The notes: generated by a model from the letters alone, not told the origin. 64,000 bases of DNA from Sporosarcina sp. FSL K6-3457 (GCF_038007285.1 NZ_JBBOWX010000001.1:3055501-3119500), one strand, 5' to 3'; shown: positions 37,394 through 47,094, counted from the first letter of the stretch. Program-made: numbers and translations.

Positions 37394-38515
37394 TTAACTA
37401 GTCGTAATAGCTCCCGCAACATCATACAATTCCAGATCAATATCAACCCGTTCGCCTAACGCAAGTTGTGCCAGCTGCTGTCCTAGGAATGGTCCAACCG
37501 TTAAACCAGAAGCCCCCAGCCCATTCGCAAGTAGCAAACCTTGCACTCCTGGTACTTCCCCAATAATCGGTAGAAATCCAGGTGTAAATGGACGATAGCC
37601 AACACGCGCTTCAGTAAAAGTAGCATCGGCTAAGCCAGGTGCTACTGCCAGTGCTTTATCCAACACTTCACGCAAGCCACCTGCCGTTACGCGCTGATCA
37701 AATTGAACATCATCTTCATGTGTGGCTCCAATAACAACTTCCCCCTCGTCAAACGCCAGAATATATTGATCCGTCGGCGGCATAACAACTGGCCATTCAT
37801 CAGTTTGCGTATAATCCAGTTGCAGATGGACAATTTGTGCCTTTTGGCCATTCACTTGTAGCTGAATTCCGAGTGGCGCTAGTAATTCAGCTGCCCACGC
37901 ACCCGCTGTTACTAAGACTGAATCTGCACTAAACGACTGATTGCCTACTTGAACACCCATCACACGATTATTTGTGGCTATAAGCGTGCCGGAGCCATTA
38001 ATAAATTTTGCTCCATGTTTTTTAGCTGCTCGATTAAGCGCATCACGCAAGGCACGTCCATTCACACGCGCCGCGCCACTTACGTGGACAGACGCATAAT
38101 CTGGTAATAGCGGAGGGAATAAAGATGATGTATCCACCGCATTCAATTGACGAATATCACCGATTTCAGGTGCATCCTCTCGTCTCGCCATCGCACGTTC
38201 AACCATTTTATCGAGTTTAACTGTATCCGTCTGCAAGCTAACAGCACCAACCGATCGATATCCTGTGTCAGTTTCCCCATCCTCTTCAAGCTGCCTAATA
38301 AGTGATTTATAATACGCTGCACCACCCTTGGCAAGGGCATACCACGCTTTATTTCTCCGTTGGGACAACCATGGACAAATAATTCCAGCCGCCGCATCCG
38401 TTGCCTGCCCTGCGTCTTTGCGGTCAACAACGGTTACATCCGCACCCGCTTTTGCCAAATGATATGCCGTCGACGCACCTAAAATGCCAGCACCGATAAT
38501 AATATATTTACTCAT
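37394..38515 (-). CDS. FAD-dependent amino-acid oxidase/dehydrogenase (DadA/ThiO type)
   Basis: 373 residues from ATG at 38515, six bases after AAGGTG. An FAD-binding Rossmann motif opens the protein (YIIIGAGILGASTAYHLA), followed by DAAAGIICPW, and the C-terminal FAD segment GLLLANGLGASGLTVGP. This is the DAO family (D-amino acid dehydrogenase, glycine oxidase). No thiamine genes are near, so the substrate is probably a D- or N-methyl amino acid; not resolved. Single gene. Confidence 0.88.
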   Translation of the reverse strand: MSKYIIIGAGILGASTAYHLAKAGADVTVVDRKDAGQATDAAAGIICPWLSQRRNKAWYALAKGGAAYYKSLIRQLEEDGETDTGYRSVGAVSLQTDTVKLDKMVERAMARREDAPEIGDIRQLNAVDTSSLFPPLLPDYASVHVSGAARVNGRALRDALNRAAKKHGAKFINGSGTLIATNNRVMGVQVGNQSFSADSVLVTAGAWAAELLAPLGIQLQVNGQKAQIVHLQLDYTQTDEWPVVMPPTDQYILAFDEGEVVIGATHEDDVQFDQRVTAGGLREVLDKALAVAPGLADATFTEARVGYRPFTPGFLPIIGEVPGVQGLLLANGLGASGLTVGPFLGQQLAQLALGERVDIDLELYDVAGAITTS

Positions 38516-38659
38516 CATAAACACCTTTTTTCTATAAAATCTTTCCTTATTATATCAGTTCCCAAGTAAGCATTGCATTCATAGAACCAGATGATGAATT
38601 CGGCAAACTGAACTACCTTTTCTACAAACTCGATTTTCCTAACTATCCTCTCCAACAAA

Positions 38660-38703
38660 AAAGACATAACCCATTGTCAACTACACAACAAGTCATGCCT
38701 TTT
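38660..38703 (-). terminator. Terminator of the TrpXYZ-like operon
   Basis: aaggcatgac/gttatgtctt arms with two G-T pairs and a T run on the minus strand, beyond the ATPase stop at 38708. Confidence 0.7.
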
Positions 38704-38707
38704 CCTA

Positions 38708-39505
38708 TCATACGGATAATAGAGCCGCGTCACTATTTAGTTTCTCACCGCGAATACGTTGGAATTCAGCCATTAGCTTTTCAATCGTCAGCTTCTTCTT
38801 TTCTTCAGCCTCGACTTCTAAAATGATTTGGCCCTTATCCATCATAATGAGCCGGTTACCCAAATCCATGGCCTGCTGCATATTATGCGTAACCATTAGC
38901 GTCGTCAATTGATCCTTGTCAACGAGTTGCTTTGTTAAATCCGTAATCAATGCCGCTCTTGATGGATCAAGGGCAGCTGTATGTTCATCAAGCAGTAAAA
39001 TAGACGGTTGCGTAAATGTTGCCATGAGCAAAGAAAGTGCTTGACGTTCTCCACCTGACAGCATACCGACTTTCGCATTCATTCGATTTTCTAAATTCAA
39101 GTGCAACGTTTCAAGAGATGTGCGGAAATACTCTCGACGCTTCTTATCGACACCTTTGCGTAATCCACGCTTTTTATTGCGAGAATAGGCCATTGCCAAG
39201 TTTTCTTCAATGGTCATCGCCGGAGCAGTCCCCGCCATCGGATCCTGAAAGACCCGTCCAATCTTGATAGATCGCTTATATTCTGGCAGTTTCACAACGT
39301 CTTCTCCGTCGATTTCAATAGTACCAAAATCCGGTGTCAGCGCTCCTGAAATCATATTCATCATCGTCGATTTGCCTGCACCGTTACTGCCAATGACAGT
39401 CACAAAATCGCCAGGTTTCAAATGTAAATTGATTTGATCGAGTGCAATTTTTTCATCAGGCGTTGCCTCATTGAATACTTTATTGATTTGTTGGAGTTTC
39501 AACAA
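38708..39505 (-). CDS. ABC importer ATPase (TrpY-like)
   Basis: 265 residues. Walker A GSNGAGKST, signature LSGGERQA, Walker B ILLLDEHTAALDP and switch His in VTHNMQQA. 'DEHTAALDP' is typical of the TrpXYZ-type family of presumed amino-acid importers. TTG start eight bases after GGAGGG. Last gene of the operon with the permease 31 bases upstream. Confidence 0.92.
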   Translation of the reverse strand: MLKLQQINKVFNEATPDEKIALDQINLHLKPGDFVTVIGSNGAGKSTMMNMISGALTPDFGTIEIDGEDVVKLPEYKRSIKIGRVFQDPMAGTAPAMTIEENLAMAYSRNKKRGLRKGVDKKRREYFRTSLETLHLNLENRMNAKVGMLSGGERQALSLLMATFTQPSILLLDEHTAALDPSRAALITDLTKQLVDKDQLTTLMVTHNMQQAMDLGNRLIMMDKGQIILEVEAEEKKKLTIEKLMAEFQRIRGEKLNSDAALLSV

Positions 39506-39536
39506 TTAAATCGCCCTCCTTCTGCAGCTTAGGATA

Positions 39537-40532
39537 TTAACTCGCTATTCGCGCGGCATGTCGCCTTGCTTTTCTGTTTTTCTCACGTTTCTTTTCAATG
39601 AATTGCGGTACGATCAAGGCAAGAACGACAATTACCGCAGTAATCAATTTCATATCTCCCGTATCGAGAAAATCAAATCGAAGTGCAAGACCTAATACAA
39701 TTCTATAAATAATTGCACCCGCAACAACTGCTATCGTTGTGCGCATAATTGTTTTTGTACCAAAAATGGCTTCCCCAATAATAACGGAAGCTAATCCGAT
39801 AATAATCATCCCAATCCCCATACCAATATCCGAAAACTTCGAGTACTGGGCAATTAAAGCGCCGGAAAAAGCCACCAGACCATTAGATAGACCTAGTCCA
39901 AGGATGACAAGTGTATCTGTATTCGCTGAAAAACTTCGAATCATTTTTTTGTTGTTACCCGTTGCGCGTATAGCAAGACCAATTTCCGTTTGTAAAAACC
40001 AATCGACCACAAATTTAATGAGTAAAGTTACAACTAGCATTAAAAAAAATGTTCCCCACGTAGAAGGCAAGTATTGAACGCCCAACATGCTAAAAAACTG
40101 ATTAATTGCATCGTCAATACCAAGCGTACTCCAAAATGCATTAAACTTACTAAATAGCGTTTCCGCATTTAATAAAGGAATATTAGGACGTCCAACCGAA
40201 CTTTCCGATGTCAAACCCATAATTCTTAAGTTAATTGAGTACAAGGCAATCATCATCAATATTCCAGCTAACAGTGGATTAATTTTACCTTTTGTATGTA
40301 AAAGACCCGTTATACAACCTGCAACAAAACCAATCACAATTGCAACTGCTGTGGCAAGTAGCGGGTGATAGCCAAAGAAAATCATTGTGGCCGCAACTGC
40401 CGCTCCTGTTACAAAACTTCCATCCACCGTTAAGTCCGGAAAATCCAACACTCGGAATGTAATATACACTCCGAGTGCCATTATTGCATAGATGATTCCT
40501 AGTTCAACTGAGCCAAAAACAGCTGCAAACAT
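39537..40532 (-). CDS. ABC importer permease (TrpZ-like)
   Basis: 331 residues, eight to nine helices, of the branched-chain amino acid/ribose permease fold: FRVLDFPDLTVDGSFVTGAA near the start and EIGLAIRATGNNKKMIRSF in the cytoplasmic coupling loop. It forms the channel with the ATPase and the lipoprotein encoded next to it. ATG with AGGAG upstream. Confidence 0.92.
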   Translation of the reverse strand: MFAAVFGSVELGIIYAIMALGVYITFRVLDFPDLTVDGSFVTGAAVAATMIFFGYHPLLATAVAIVIGFVAGCITGLLHTKGKINPLLAGILMMIALYSINLRIMGLTSESSVGRPNIPLLNAETLFSKFNAFWSTLGIDDAINQFFSMLGVQYLPSTWGTFFLMLVVTLLIKFVVDWFLQTEIGLAIRATGNNKKMIRSFSANTDTLVILGLGLSNGLVAFSGALIAQYSKFSDIGMGIGMIIIGLASVIIGEAIFGTKTIMRTTIAVVAGAIIYRIVLGLALRFDFLDTGDMKLITAVIVVLALIVPQFIEKKREKNRKARRHAARIAS

Positions 40533-40549
40533 ACAAAATCATCTCCTAT

Positions 40550-41557
40550 TTATTCAGTAAATTCTGCGTTCCATTCATCTTTAATATCAAGACCCAGTAC
40601 ATCAGCTGTTGCTTGATTCATCACAAATCTCAAATTTTGTGGTATTTGAACAGGTAGATCAGCTGGCTTGCTTTCACCTGTTAAGATTTTAACAGCCATT
40701 TGACCTGCTTCATAACCGATATCGTAATATTCAAATCCATATGCACCTAAACCGCCACGTTTTACAGAGTCGAATTCACCGACTAACAGTGGAATCTTAT
40801 TGGCATTTGCGACATCTACAACCGATTCAAGTGCTGATACGACTGTATTATCCGTAATGATGTAGAATGCATCCACTTTACCAATCAGTGATTCAGTAGC
40901 TTGCTTCACATCCGCGGACGTTGCAACAGATGCTTCCACAACATTCATATCCATCTCTTCTAGAATCGCTTTCACTGCATCTACCTGAGAACGTGAGTTT
41001 TGTTCTCCTGAATTGAAGACCATCCCAACATTTTTTGCACCTAACTCTTCTTTGATGAACTTCATTGTTGCTGGAATCGCTTCAGGATGATTATCAATCG
41101 TACCTGTTACATTGCCTCCTGGGCTTTCCATTGATGCAACTAATTCAGCACTTACTGCATCCGTAACCGATGTAAAAACAATTGGTATTTCTTGTGTCAC
41201 AGCCAAAACTGCTTGCGCACTTGGCGTAGAATTTGCGAAAATTAGGTCGACACCAGAACCAACAAGGTTATTGGCAATCGTATTATTGACACTATTGTCA
41301 TTTTGTGCATTTTGCACATCATATTCCACATCTAAACCGGCATCTTCCAATGCCTTTTTAAAACCGTCATATGCTGCATTTAAAGAAGGATGTTCAACAA
41401 TTTGTGTCACGCCGACTTTATATTTTTCAGTTGCTGTCCCTTTATTATCATCATTTGGTGCATCGGCTGCTTTATCTGTTCCGCCACCGCCACATGCAGC
41501 AAGGATGAATACGACACTCAATAGTGCCACTGCACTTTTTAACCAACTACTCTTCAT
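40550..41557 (-). CDS. Substrate-binding lipoprotein (TrpX-like)
   Basis: 335 residues. Lipoprotein signal 1-22 with lipobox LAAC followed by GGGG. The mature part is a two-lobe binding protein of the ABC_sub_bind family (KVGVTQIVEHPSLNAAYDGF, then GVDLIFANSTPSAQAV). In streptococci the related system, TrpXYZ, is tied to tryptophan; here there is no T-box, so the ligand stays open. First gene of the operon; ATG with AAGGGGG upstream. Confidence 0.92.
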   Translation of the reverse strand: MKSSWLKSAVALLSVVFILAACGGGGTDKAADAPNDDNKGTATEKYKVGVTQIVEHPSLNAAYDGFKKALEDAGLDVEYDVQNAQNDNSVNNTIANNLVGSGVDLIFANSTPSAQAVLAVTQEIPIVFTSVTDAVSAELVASMESPGGNVTGTIDNHPEAIPATMKFIKEELGAKNVGMVFNSGEQNSRSQVDAVKAILEEMDMNVVEASVATSADVKQATESLIGKVDAFYIITDNTVVSALESVVDVANANKIPLLVGEFDSVKRGGLGAYGFEYYDIGYEAGQMAVKILTGESKPADLPVQIPQNLRFVMNQATADVLGLDIKDEWNAEFTE

Positions 41558-41626
41558 GCCATTTTCCCCCTTTTTTCTTTATTGCTCGCTTTATCTCTAG
41601 TTATTTTGCAGCAATAATTATCCGTA

Positions 41627-41693
41627 ATAGTACACTGTTCACCTATACTAGTCAACCACTATTTAAAATGTTTAGAAAATTAAAGCGCTTACA
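41627..41693 (-). promoter_or_regulatory. Promoter and upstream cre-like site of the importer operon
   Basis: Minus strand TTGACT (41650-41655), 17-base spacer, TACTAT (41627-41632). TGTAAGCGCTTTAA (41680-41693) fits the CcpA cre consensus at 13 of 14 positions and lies about 25 bases upstream of the -35 box, where CcpA usually activates. Confidence 0.6.
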
Positions 41694-41708
41694 TTTTCTA
41701 TTTTATCA

Positions 41709-41791
41709 CACATCTATAACTATCCATTCTAACGTATAATTATAGATGTGCAATAAAAAACGACTAGCCTCTTTCATAGTGAGGCTAGTCG
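41709..41791 (-). terminator. Two hairpins after the Spo0E-like gene
   Basis: cacatctataa/ttatagatgtg (41709-41719/41740-41750) and cgactagcctc/gaggctagtcg (41761-41771/41781-41791). The second, nearer the Spo0E-like stop at 41814, is the likely terminator. Confidence 0.75.
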
Positions 41792-41813
41792 CTTTGGTTA
41801 GTCATCTTTCTGC

Positions 41814-41978
41814 TTACGATACAATTTTTTGATATCTATTTAGTAAAACATCTAAGTCTTGGCTGTGTGCAACAACTTCCGGATGGGTAAAGCCAAATTG
41901 TTCGGCCATCACATACATCATTTTTCTTTTATGATGTATTCGCATTGACAATACTTTTTTCTTCAAATCGATTTTCAC
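41814..41978 (-). CDS. Spo0E-family aspartyl-phosphate phosphatase
   Basis: 54 residues from a GTG at 41978, six bases after GGAGGA; the longer frame to 42062 has no site. It is a helical hairpin with the family signature SQDLD (usual SQELD) followed by LLNRYQ. Such proteins dephosphorylate Spo0A-P and delay sporulation. The length matches the family (50-85 residues). Single gene. Confidence 0.85.
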   Translation of the reverse strand: MKIDLKKKVLSMRIHHKRKMMYVMAEQFGFTHPEVVAHSQDLDVLLNRYQKIVS

Positions 41979-42208
41979 AACTCTTCCTCCATATACTTTA
42001 TTCGACTTCAATCTAGTTGTGAGTCCTTTTTGTTCAGAAGCAACTTGCTTATCGTACAACAACTAAGTTGCAAAAGTTGTCGATTATTGGAAGGGAATTG
42101 ATTTGTCACAAATTTGTCGTAATTAGCTCATTTATTCGGGAATAAGGAGTGAAAAATGTTGACTTCTCACAAATACCTCCTTGCAATTCCAATGTTTAGG
42201 TTGCACTT

Positions 42209-42709
42209 TTAATGCGCATCTGGAAAAACTCTTCTTACCATATCCGAAAACTCCTCGAAAAACCCCTCTACTGGTTCCCCTGCTCTTATTTTATTTCCAT
42301 AATCGGTTGTTTGTTGAACAAAATCTGGATTCATCGACACGTAGACATTGTTAAAATCCTTGTTAGCAGCTCTAACTTCCTCAGCAATTTTGTCCTCGAT
42401 TTGTTTTGTCCCTTCTACCCCTTCATGTAAGACAACTGCGACATAAGCGTTATGGTCTGTAACAATGACGTTTGCACTTTCTACTTCTTCCATTTTCACA
42501 ATATGATCTGCAGCTTCATCCGCCACCTCTAGTCGATTTCCTTCCTTATTGACAACGTCATCGTTTGTAGTCATATCCGATTCTGTTTGGTCCGTCACCT
42601 TATCTTCCACTTTGTCGCCTGCAGCATTATCTTTTGTTTTATTCATACCACAACCCATTAACGACACAATAAGGAACAAGGCTGCAGCAATGATTGAAAT
42701 TTTTTTCAA
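42209..42709 (-). CDS. YhcN/YlaJ-type sporulation lipoprotein
   Basis: 166 residues. Lipoprotein signal with lipobox LMGC (Cys20). After an acidic linker the YhcN/YlaJ domain has VADEAADHIVKMEEVESANVIV and ends with FSDMVRRVFPDAH. These are spore-membrane lipoproteins with a role in germination or stability. TTG start with GAGGAGGT upstream. Divergent from ilvB. Confidence 0.9.
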   Translation of the reverse strand: MKKISIIAAALFLIVSLMGCGMNKTKDNAAGDKVEDKVTDQTESDMTTNDDVVNKEGNRLEVADEAADHIVKMEEVESANVIVTDHNAYVAVVLHEGVEGTKQIEDKIAEEVRAANKDFNNVYVSMNPDFVQQTTDYGNKIRAGEPVEGFFEEFSDMVRRVFPDAH

Positions 42710-42780
42710 CAGATAACCTCCTCTATTTTATTTTCATATATAGAATGGACGATTTTCATTTTTTTATGCAAATCAAAGAA

Positions 42781-42821
42781 TGTGATTTAAATCACAAACT
42801 AGTTCGGAATGTTCTGATAAA
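42781..42821 (+). promoter_or_regulatory. FNR-like box and promoter of ilvB
   Basis: TGTGATTTAAATCACA (42781-42796) is an exact TGTGA-N6-TCACA palindrome. A possible -10, GATAAA (42816-42821), would start RNA near 42829, which places the box centre near -40.5, the position used by activating FNR. Confidence 0.6.
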
Positions 42822-42858
42822 GTTCTAATCATCTAAAAAAGCAGATGGAGTGATTGTT

Positions 42859-44532
42859 ATGTATGGAGCTGAACTGTTAATTCAACTATTACTTGAGCAA
42901 AAGGTCGACACGATTTTTGGCTACCCAGGAGGTGCTGTCCTACCAATCTATGATGCATTATTTGATTGTGATAACATCCGGCATGTACTTGTGCGACACG
43001 AACAAGCGGCGGCCCATGCTGCAGATGGCTATGCTCGGGCGACAGGCAAGCCAGGTGTAACCTTGGTAACAAGTGGACCAGGTGCAACGAATACCATTAC
43101 AGGGATTGCAACTGCCTATATGGATTCCGTTCCACTCATCGTTCTGACAGGTCAAGTTCCAACACATCTACTTGGTTTGGATAGCTTTCAAGAAGTCGAT
43201 ATTTTCGGCATGACGATGTCTGTCACAAAACAAAATTATATTGTGACGGATCTAGCCGAGCTGCCTCGTATCGTAAGGGAAGCCTTTCATATCGCAACAA
43301 CAGGACGACCAGGTCCCGTACTGATTGATTTGCCGAAAGATATTATGACAGCATTACTAGAATCACCTTATGACAGCACCGTTCAACAACCAATTTATAT
43401 AGAAGGTTATCATCCAGATTCACCAATAAATGAATCTAAACTCGATGAAATAACAAAGCGATTGGCTACAGCAAAACAGCCAGTTCTGCTAGTAGGTGGA
43501 GGTTGTATCGCAGGGGAAAGCCCTGTCTTACTCCAAGAACTCATTAGCCGTTGCAACTTTCCCGTCGTGGCCACTTTAATGGGAATCGGTGCTTTTCCAT
43601 CTGCACATCCCCTCCATCTTGGAATGCTCGGCATGCACGGAACCGTTGCGGCGAACCGTGCGATACAAGCAGCGGATGTCGTGATTTGTCTTGGTGTACG
43701 CTTCAGTGATAGGGTCTCGGGAAATCGCAAAGCATTCTCCCCGAACTCTTTTAAAATACAAATCGATATCGACAATGCCGAGTTAAATAAAAATATCGGC
43801 ATTGATATTGCTCTTCAAGGTTCTGTCGAACAAGCACTACTTGGGATACTGGACCGGATACCTGAGTTGAATCATAGTGCTTGGCATGAAAAAATTAGCA
43901 TATGGGCCAAACATGCGCCGGCATTCAAGCCTTCAAATGATGGGCAATTGACTCCCCAAGAAGTCATTCGCTGTATTGATAACGTAACGAATAGCGATAC
44001 CATTATTTCGACTGACGTTGGCCAGCACCAAATTTGGACGGCGCATCATTATCAATTTGGGATGCCACGCTCATTTTTAACATCGGGTGGACTCGGGACG
44101 ATGGGCTATGGCTTCCCTGCTGCAATCGGCGCTGCTGCGGCCTTCCCAGACAGGCAAGTCATATGTATTAGTGGAGACGGTAGCTTCCAAATGAATGTAC
44201 AAGAAATCATGACAGCAGTTGACCTTGGCTTAAATGTCAAAGTAGCTATCCTGAAAAACGGCTATCTTGGCATGGTCAGACAGTGGCAACAGCTATTTCT
44301 CAATAATAGATATTCAGCAGTGCAGATCAGTTCGCCTGATTTTGCCGCCCTTGCTAAAACATTCGGTGCACATGGCTTGTCCGCTCGTACACCAAACGAA
44401 GCACAAGCAATTATTGAAATGGCACTGTCCATCGATGGCCCGGTTATTATGGAATTCGAAGTAACTGAAGAAGCCAATGTCTACCCTATCGTTCCCCCTG
44501 GTGCAAGCAATGAAGAGATGATTGAGGAATAA
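42859..44532 (+). CDS. ilvB: Acetolactate synthase large subunit (orphan)
   Basis: 557 residues from ATG at 42859, after GGAGTG; three earlier codons lack spacing. Domains: Pyr (RHEQAAAHAADGYARATGKPG with the catalytic Glu), central FAD-type domain, and PP with the thiamine diphosphate motif starting GDGS and ending LKN. MVRQWQQLF is typical of the anabolic enzyme and is not typical of catabolic AlsS. It joins two pyruvates to acetolactate. No ilvN, ilvC or als genes are near, and an FNR-like box precedes it. Confidence 0.93.
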   Translation: MYGAELLIQLLLEQKVDTIFGYPGGAVLPIYDALFDCDNIRHVLVRHEQAAAHAADGYARATGKPGVTLVTSGPGATNTITGIATAYMDSVPLIVLTGQVPTHLLGLDSFQEVDIFGMTMSVTKQNYIVTDLAELPRIVREAFHIATTGRPGPVLIDLPKDIMTALLESPYDSTVQQPIYIEGYHPDSPINESKLDEITKRLATAKQPVLLVGGGCIAGESPVLLQELISRCNFPVVATLMGIGAFPSAHPLHLGMLGMHGTVAANRAIQAADVVICLGVRFSDRVSGNRKAFSPNSFKIQIDIDNAELNKNIGIDIALQGSVEQALLGILDRIPELNHSAWHEKISIWAKHAPAFKPSNDGQLTPQEVIRCIDNVTNSDTIISTDVGQHQIWTAHHYQFGMPRSFLTSGGLGTMGYGFPAAIGAAAAFPDRQVICISGDGSFQMNVQEIMTAVDLGLNVKVAILKNGYLGMVRQWQQLFLNNRYSAVQISSPDFAALAKTFGAHGLSARTPNEAQAIIEMALSIDGPVIMEFEVTEEANVYPIVPPGASNEEMIEE

Positions 44533-45092
44533 TTGCGAACAGCTTATAACAATATTTTTTTAAATTAGTGGTTTACCTTTTTTCCATTCGGGTATATAAA
44601 GATTACAAGGTGAAACAACCGAAGATGTAGACTTGTAGACGAGCTACCTACAAACCAACTTTTCGGATGAACTGCACAGCCTTGGCGGAAAATTTGTTTT
44701 GCTAGCAAAGGTACACTCGTCAGGAATCGTATCGTTATGGATTCCTTTCACCTAGTTATTAACTATGAACTTGAGTTAATTACCGAGTTAGTAACTACGA
44801 AGTGGTAAGCCGAATAATTTGGTTGGACAGTAAGTTGTTAACTATTACTTCAGTTAAGCAACAAGTGTTATACCTAGCAGTAAAAAGTAAGTTTTTTGTG
44901 AAAGTGCAACTTGAATACTGACTGCATCAGGAAACGATCACGCCTCACAAATTGTGACGACCCAGCCCATGTGGCTTCGCAGATCAGCCCTATCAAACTG
45001 CACTGACGAGTACGAAATGATCGTCGAACAGAACAGTTTGTGTAATTGAAAAAACAATCAAATTTTCCGAGTGCACCCCTTAATTGGGGAAT
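44533..45092. other. 560-base convergent gap without a clear gene
   Basis: Lies between the 3' ends of ilvB and the LysM gene. It has three imperfect direct repeats: agttattaactatgaact (44754), agttagtaactacgaagt (44786) and agttgttaactattact (44833). No promoter, named RNA or convincing ORF; the longest frame is 38 codons. Confidence 0.4.
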
Positions 45093-45130
45093 GAAAAAAG
45101 CGTGGTCCTTCGTAAAGGAGCACGCTTTTT
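45093..45130 (-). terminator. Terminator of the LysM-propeller gene
   Basis: gcgtggtcctt/aaggagcacgc hairpin with one mismatch and T/A runs on both sides, next to the stop at 45133; works in both directions. Confidence 0.85.
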
Positions 45131-45132
45131 CC

Positions 45133-46956
45133 TTATGGTAAAAATAAGACTGTTGCCGCTATATCCTCAATATGCTCCTTATCTGCCCAAAGGATAAAGT
45201 AATTATAATTCACCCCATCAATTGTCATTGGACTTGGGTAGGCCGCAATATAGACTGCCAGACCTTGTCGATTAGCCGGTTGATCAGCGGATGGCAAGAT
45301 CATGCATGTCTGCTCATATGAATTTTGCGAATGTATCATACGAGGGGCCGAACCGTAAGGCATCGATTGTTGGAAAGCTTCCGCATGACAGACTTCGTCC
45401 ATATTTTCCGAGCCAAAAAGGGCTGATATTTGAAAATATCCATCATCACCTTCATACCGCACATCATTGACCCGTTGCCATGTCGCCGGGTATTGAAAAT
45501 TGACACCAAAAACCTCACTGGTAAACTCCTGTTGCACTAAATCCATAATGGGTTTCGGCGACCATTGTAACGCAATTATCGTCTCACCCTCCAAAAGCTG
45601 AACAGGAGCAGGGTGACGTAGATCGATAACCCACATTTCATCGGCAGCTTGCTGCTCCTGACATCCAGATAGATACGAGATGATTGCGCCGTCCGAAGAC
45701 CAGGTCACAGGTGTAGAAAAGCAAGTTGAAATTGCCCAAATTTGATCATTCTCTCCCTGTCGTTCGACCGTTCTCAGTTGCGAGAAATAACCCCTATCAT
45801 CAAAAGCCGTTGCACTATAAGCAATCCGTAATGAATCTGGCGACCAAGTCGGGTCATAATTTTTGGCCAGTGGACCTCCCTTTATAGCAAACACACGTCC
45901 TGTTGCAAGCTCTACTGTGTTAATCATTGAAATACTGGCACCTGGCGTTGTATACAAAGCAAATGTTCCATCGGGTGATAGACGAACATCGTGGAGAGGC
46001 CCTTCGGTATTTCGAGTAATTTTCCGCCTATTTGTACCGTCTATTGCAATCCTAAATAGCTGACTTGTGCCGGCATCATCGGGCGCTTGAAATAGCAATT
46101 CCGTACCCGTTGGAAACCAGTTCACGTCAGTTGCACGAGGCTGTACAATCGTTTTCGCCGCATGTAATGTAGCATTATACAACATAATATTGCCACGGGC
46201 TGTATACGCCACACTCGAGCTATCCGGAGACCAATCCAGGCTAAAATCTCCGCCTTCATCCAACTGATCGACCCCCGCGATGAGTCCAGTCGTGGTGTAA
46301 ATGACATAGAGCACCCTATTTTCCCCTACAAATGCGATTCTAGTGCTATCCGGAGACCAAATCGGTTGTGATAAAGCATCTCCTATACCATTTGTCAGCT
46401 GCTTTTGCTCACCAGTTCGCAAATTCAATATCCAAATATCAAATTGGCCACCACGATTGGATGTATAAGCTATAAAACCATAATCACCTGCAAAAGCATA
46501 AGGAATACTCAACTTCATCCCCACTTGAATCGTTGATGAGGGCAATTCATTCACCTTCCGAATCAACTCGGGATCACTTCGACCTGCCCGTGTCACATTG
46601 TAGCGACGAGCAATATCATTCAATGTATCCCCCGATTGCACAATATAATAAGGTACACCGGGCGGAATTTTCAACAATTGACCGACATGGAGAATATAGG
46701 GCGGCATTAGCTGATTTACTTCGGCAATTACGGCAACTGGCACACCATAATGTTGGGAAATCCGATACACAGAATCGCCTGACTGGACACGATACAAATC
46801 GACGCCAGGCGGTATTGATAATTGTTGACCTATAGAAAGTGCATACGGAGGAGTCAAATTATTCGCTGCAATCAGTGTTTTTACCGGGAGCTCCCATCGT
46901 CCAGCAATATGATTCAACGTATCGCCCTGGCGAACTGTATAAAAAATTTGCATCAC
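45133..46956 (-). CDS. Triple-LysM protein with TolB-like beta-propeller
   Basis: 607 residues. Three LysM domains at about 5-48 (YTVRQGDTLNHIAGRW), 53-97 (YRVQSGDSVYRISQHY) and 101-150 (YYIVQSGDTLNDIARRY), then about six PD40 propeller blades (WSPDSTRIAF, WSPDSSSVAY, LSPDGTFALY, WSPDSLRIAY), then a 130-residue C-terminal domain with VNFQYPATW. No signal peptide, as in LysM spore-coat proteins such as SafA, so it may sit in the spore coat or wall (inference). GTG start used; ATG one codon later is possible. GAAGGG upstream. Confidence 0.85.
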   Translation of the reverse strand: MMQIFYTVRQGDTLNHIAGRWELPVKTLIAANNLTPPYALSIGQQLSIPPGVDLYRVQSGDSVYRISQHYGVPVAVIAEVNQLMPPYILHVGQLLKIPPGVPYYIVQSGDTLNDIARRYNVTRAGRSDPELIRKVNELPSSTIQVGMKLSIPYAFAGDYGFIAYTSNRGGQFDIWILNLRTGEQKQLTNGIGDALSQPIWSPDSTRIAFVGENRVLYVIYTTTGLIAGVDQLDEGGDFSLDWSPDSSSVAYTARGNIMLYNATLHAAKTIVQPRATDVNWFPTGTELLFQAPDDAGTSQLFRIAIDGTNRRKITRNTEGPLHDVRLSPDGTFALYTTPGASISMINTVELATGRVFAIKGGPLAKNYDPTWSPDSLRIAYSATAFDDRGYFSQLRTVERQGENDQIWAISTCFSTPVTWSSDGAIISYLSGCQEQQAADEMWVIDLRHPAPVQLLEGETIIALQWSPKPIMDLVQQEFTSEVFGVNFQYPATWQRVNDVRYEGDDGYFQISALFGSENMDEVCHAEAFQQSMPYGSAPRMIHSQNSYEQTCMILPSADQPANRQGLAVYIAAYPSPMTIDGVNYNYFILWADKEHIEDIAATVLFLP

Positions 46957-47094
46957 TCACACATCCCTTCTTCTAAATAGATAAAACCATAGCCCATTTC
47001 TCTACCCATAGCTATGTTATTCGGCTAGCGGGCGGGGTGTTCTACCTCATTGAATGAATTCATCAAGACACTTTCACTACGTCCGCCTAAAAAG

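Noticed and set aside
44650-44752. 38-codon frame in the convergent gap
   Set aside because: No start codon or ribosome site; composition is not decisive.
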